From assembly GCA_036362985.1 (NCBI GenBank), contig JAYGXS010000004.1, forward strand, positions 3,272,034 through 3,336,033: a DNA stretch of 64,000 nt, in the 5' to 3' direction. Made by a program: the position numbers and the translations under genes. Source of the DNA: Ligula intestinalis (taxonomy: Eukaryota > Platyhelminthes > Cestoda > Diphyllobothriidea > Diphyllobothriidae). Positions within the stretch are counted from its first letter, which is position 1. Each line of letters begins with the position of its first letter. The notes under the pieces were generated by a model. The model ran no database searches, was not told the origin of the DNA, and saw only the letters and a list, made by a program, of their open reading frames with translations. Shown piece by piece: positions 63,541 through 64,000 of this stretch.

Positions 63541-63769
63541 ATAAAAACGCAATTGAGTGGATGTCAATCGCATGCACGCGACTTTTTTGCCTCCGCGGCA
63601 CGCCAGATCCCAAAACAAGGTGAATTAGGGCGATGGAGGGGACAAAAGTAAATTCCCGCAATACAGATATTCGTGCTATCTGTGCCTGTACATGCGACGA
63701 CAGGGGTAAAACACCTGAAATTTGTGACCTGAGGTTTTCTTATATACTCTAGTTTCCCTCTGGTCCTGT

Positions 63770-63835
63770 GAATGGTGCGCGTAATGTCTCCGAAACGACC
63801 GAAGAGGAATAATCGGAATCACTGGAAGAAAAACA
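63770..63835 (+). repeat. PLE-type 3' end
   Basis: AATGTCTCCGAAACGACC, GAGGAATAATCGGAATCACT and GGAAGAA follow the family order (TCTCC-GAAAC, AATAA, GGAATCACTGG). It is short and diverged. Confidence 0.4.
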
Positions 63836-64000
63836 TCCTATGCATCTGGAACTGGCGTTTGGTAAGGCTGGGAGGGAGCAGACAAGTGCTACCTTAGTAT
63901 TGATTCAAGTAGGAATTTATACAAGCCAGCTCAAAATCGACCAGGGTCGACAAATAACGCATTTTCCTTTGCCAAAGCGCGTTGACCGCGGTGTGAAACC

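Overview
This window looks like animal nuclear DNA, most likely from a flatworm, with a diphyllobothriidean tapeworm as the best guess. That is an inference from three things: a split homeobox gene with long introns, a dense population of Penelope-like elements (PLEs), CR1-type and RTE-type LINEs and tRNA-derived SINEs, and scaffold gaps of 10 and 100 Ns. There is no bacterial gene organisation. Only one host gene can be supported; nearly everything else that can be recognised is a mobile element in some state of decay.

The host gene is an Nkx2.1 (TTF-1, NK2 class) homeobox transcription factor on the + strand. Three coding exons are visible: 27949-28175, 39650-40350 and 42718-44040. Their splice phases match (intron 1 phase 1, intron 2 phase 0 inside the homeodomain between residues 44 and 45). 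From the first ATG of the first visible exon they encode about 745 aa. An upstream exon, expected to carry the N-terminal TN motif, was not found. Intron 1 (11.5 kb) is filled with mobile DNA: an antisense CR1-like LINE (28377-32085), two terminal-inverted-repeat elements with a telomere-like core, a PLE tail, and SINEs, one of which ends about 60 bp before the exon 2 acceptor.

Layout: 0-5 kb holds a SINE, a CR1-like reverse transcriptase (RT) remnant, an inverted PLE pair and a telomere-like element. 5-10 kb is mostly unrecognised. 10-13.3 kb is a SINE cluster with a PLE end. 14.2-16.1 kb is a decayed antisense RTE-like LINE with a zinc-finger tail. 17.0-18.0 kb is a PLE RT/GIY-YIG fragment. 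19.0-20.2 kb has a SINE foldback and a small DNA transposon. 21.8-23.0 kb is a nearly perfect 495-bp palindrome made of two PLE 3' ends. 23.6-25.9 kb contains two LINE fragments. 27.3-44.0 kb is the nkx2-1 locus. 44-53 kb carries SINEs, PLE ends and a LINE fragment nested inside a SINE. 53.3-54.3 kb is another PLE. 58.2-60.7 kb holds two PLEs in tail-to-tail orientation. 61-64 kb has an RTE-like LINE tail, a second SINE family and a PLE 3' end.

The elements appear to work as families rather than as a pathway. PLEs supply RT plus GIY-YIG endonuclease, CR1/RTE LINEs supply RT plus endonuclease, and SINEs would depend on LINE machinery. A recurring motif at PLE 3' ends resembles a degenerate hammerhead ribozyme, which fits what is known of PLEs. 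All repeat relationships and reading-frame repairs were judged by eye; no search was run.
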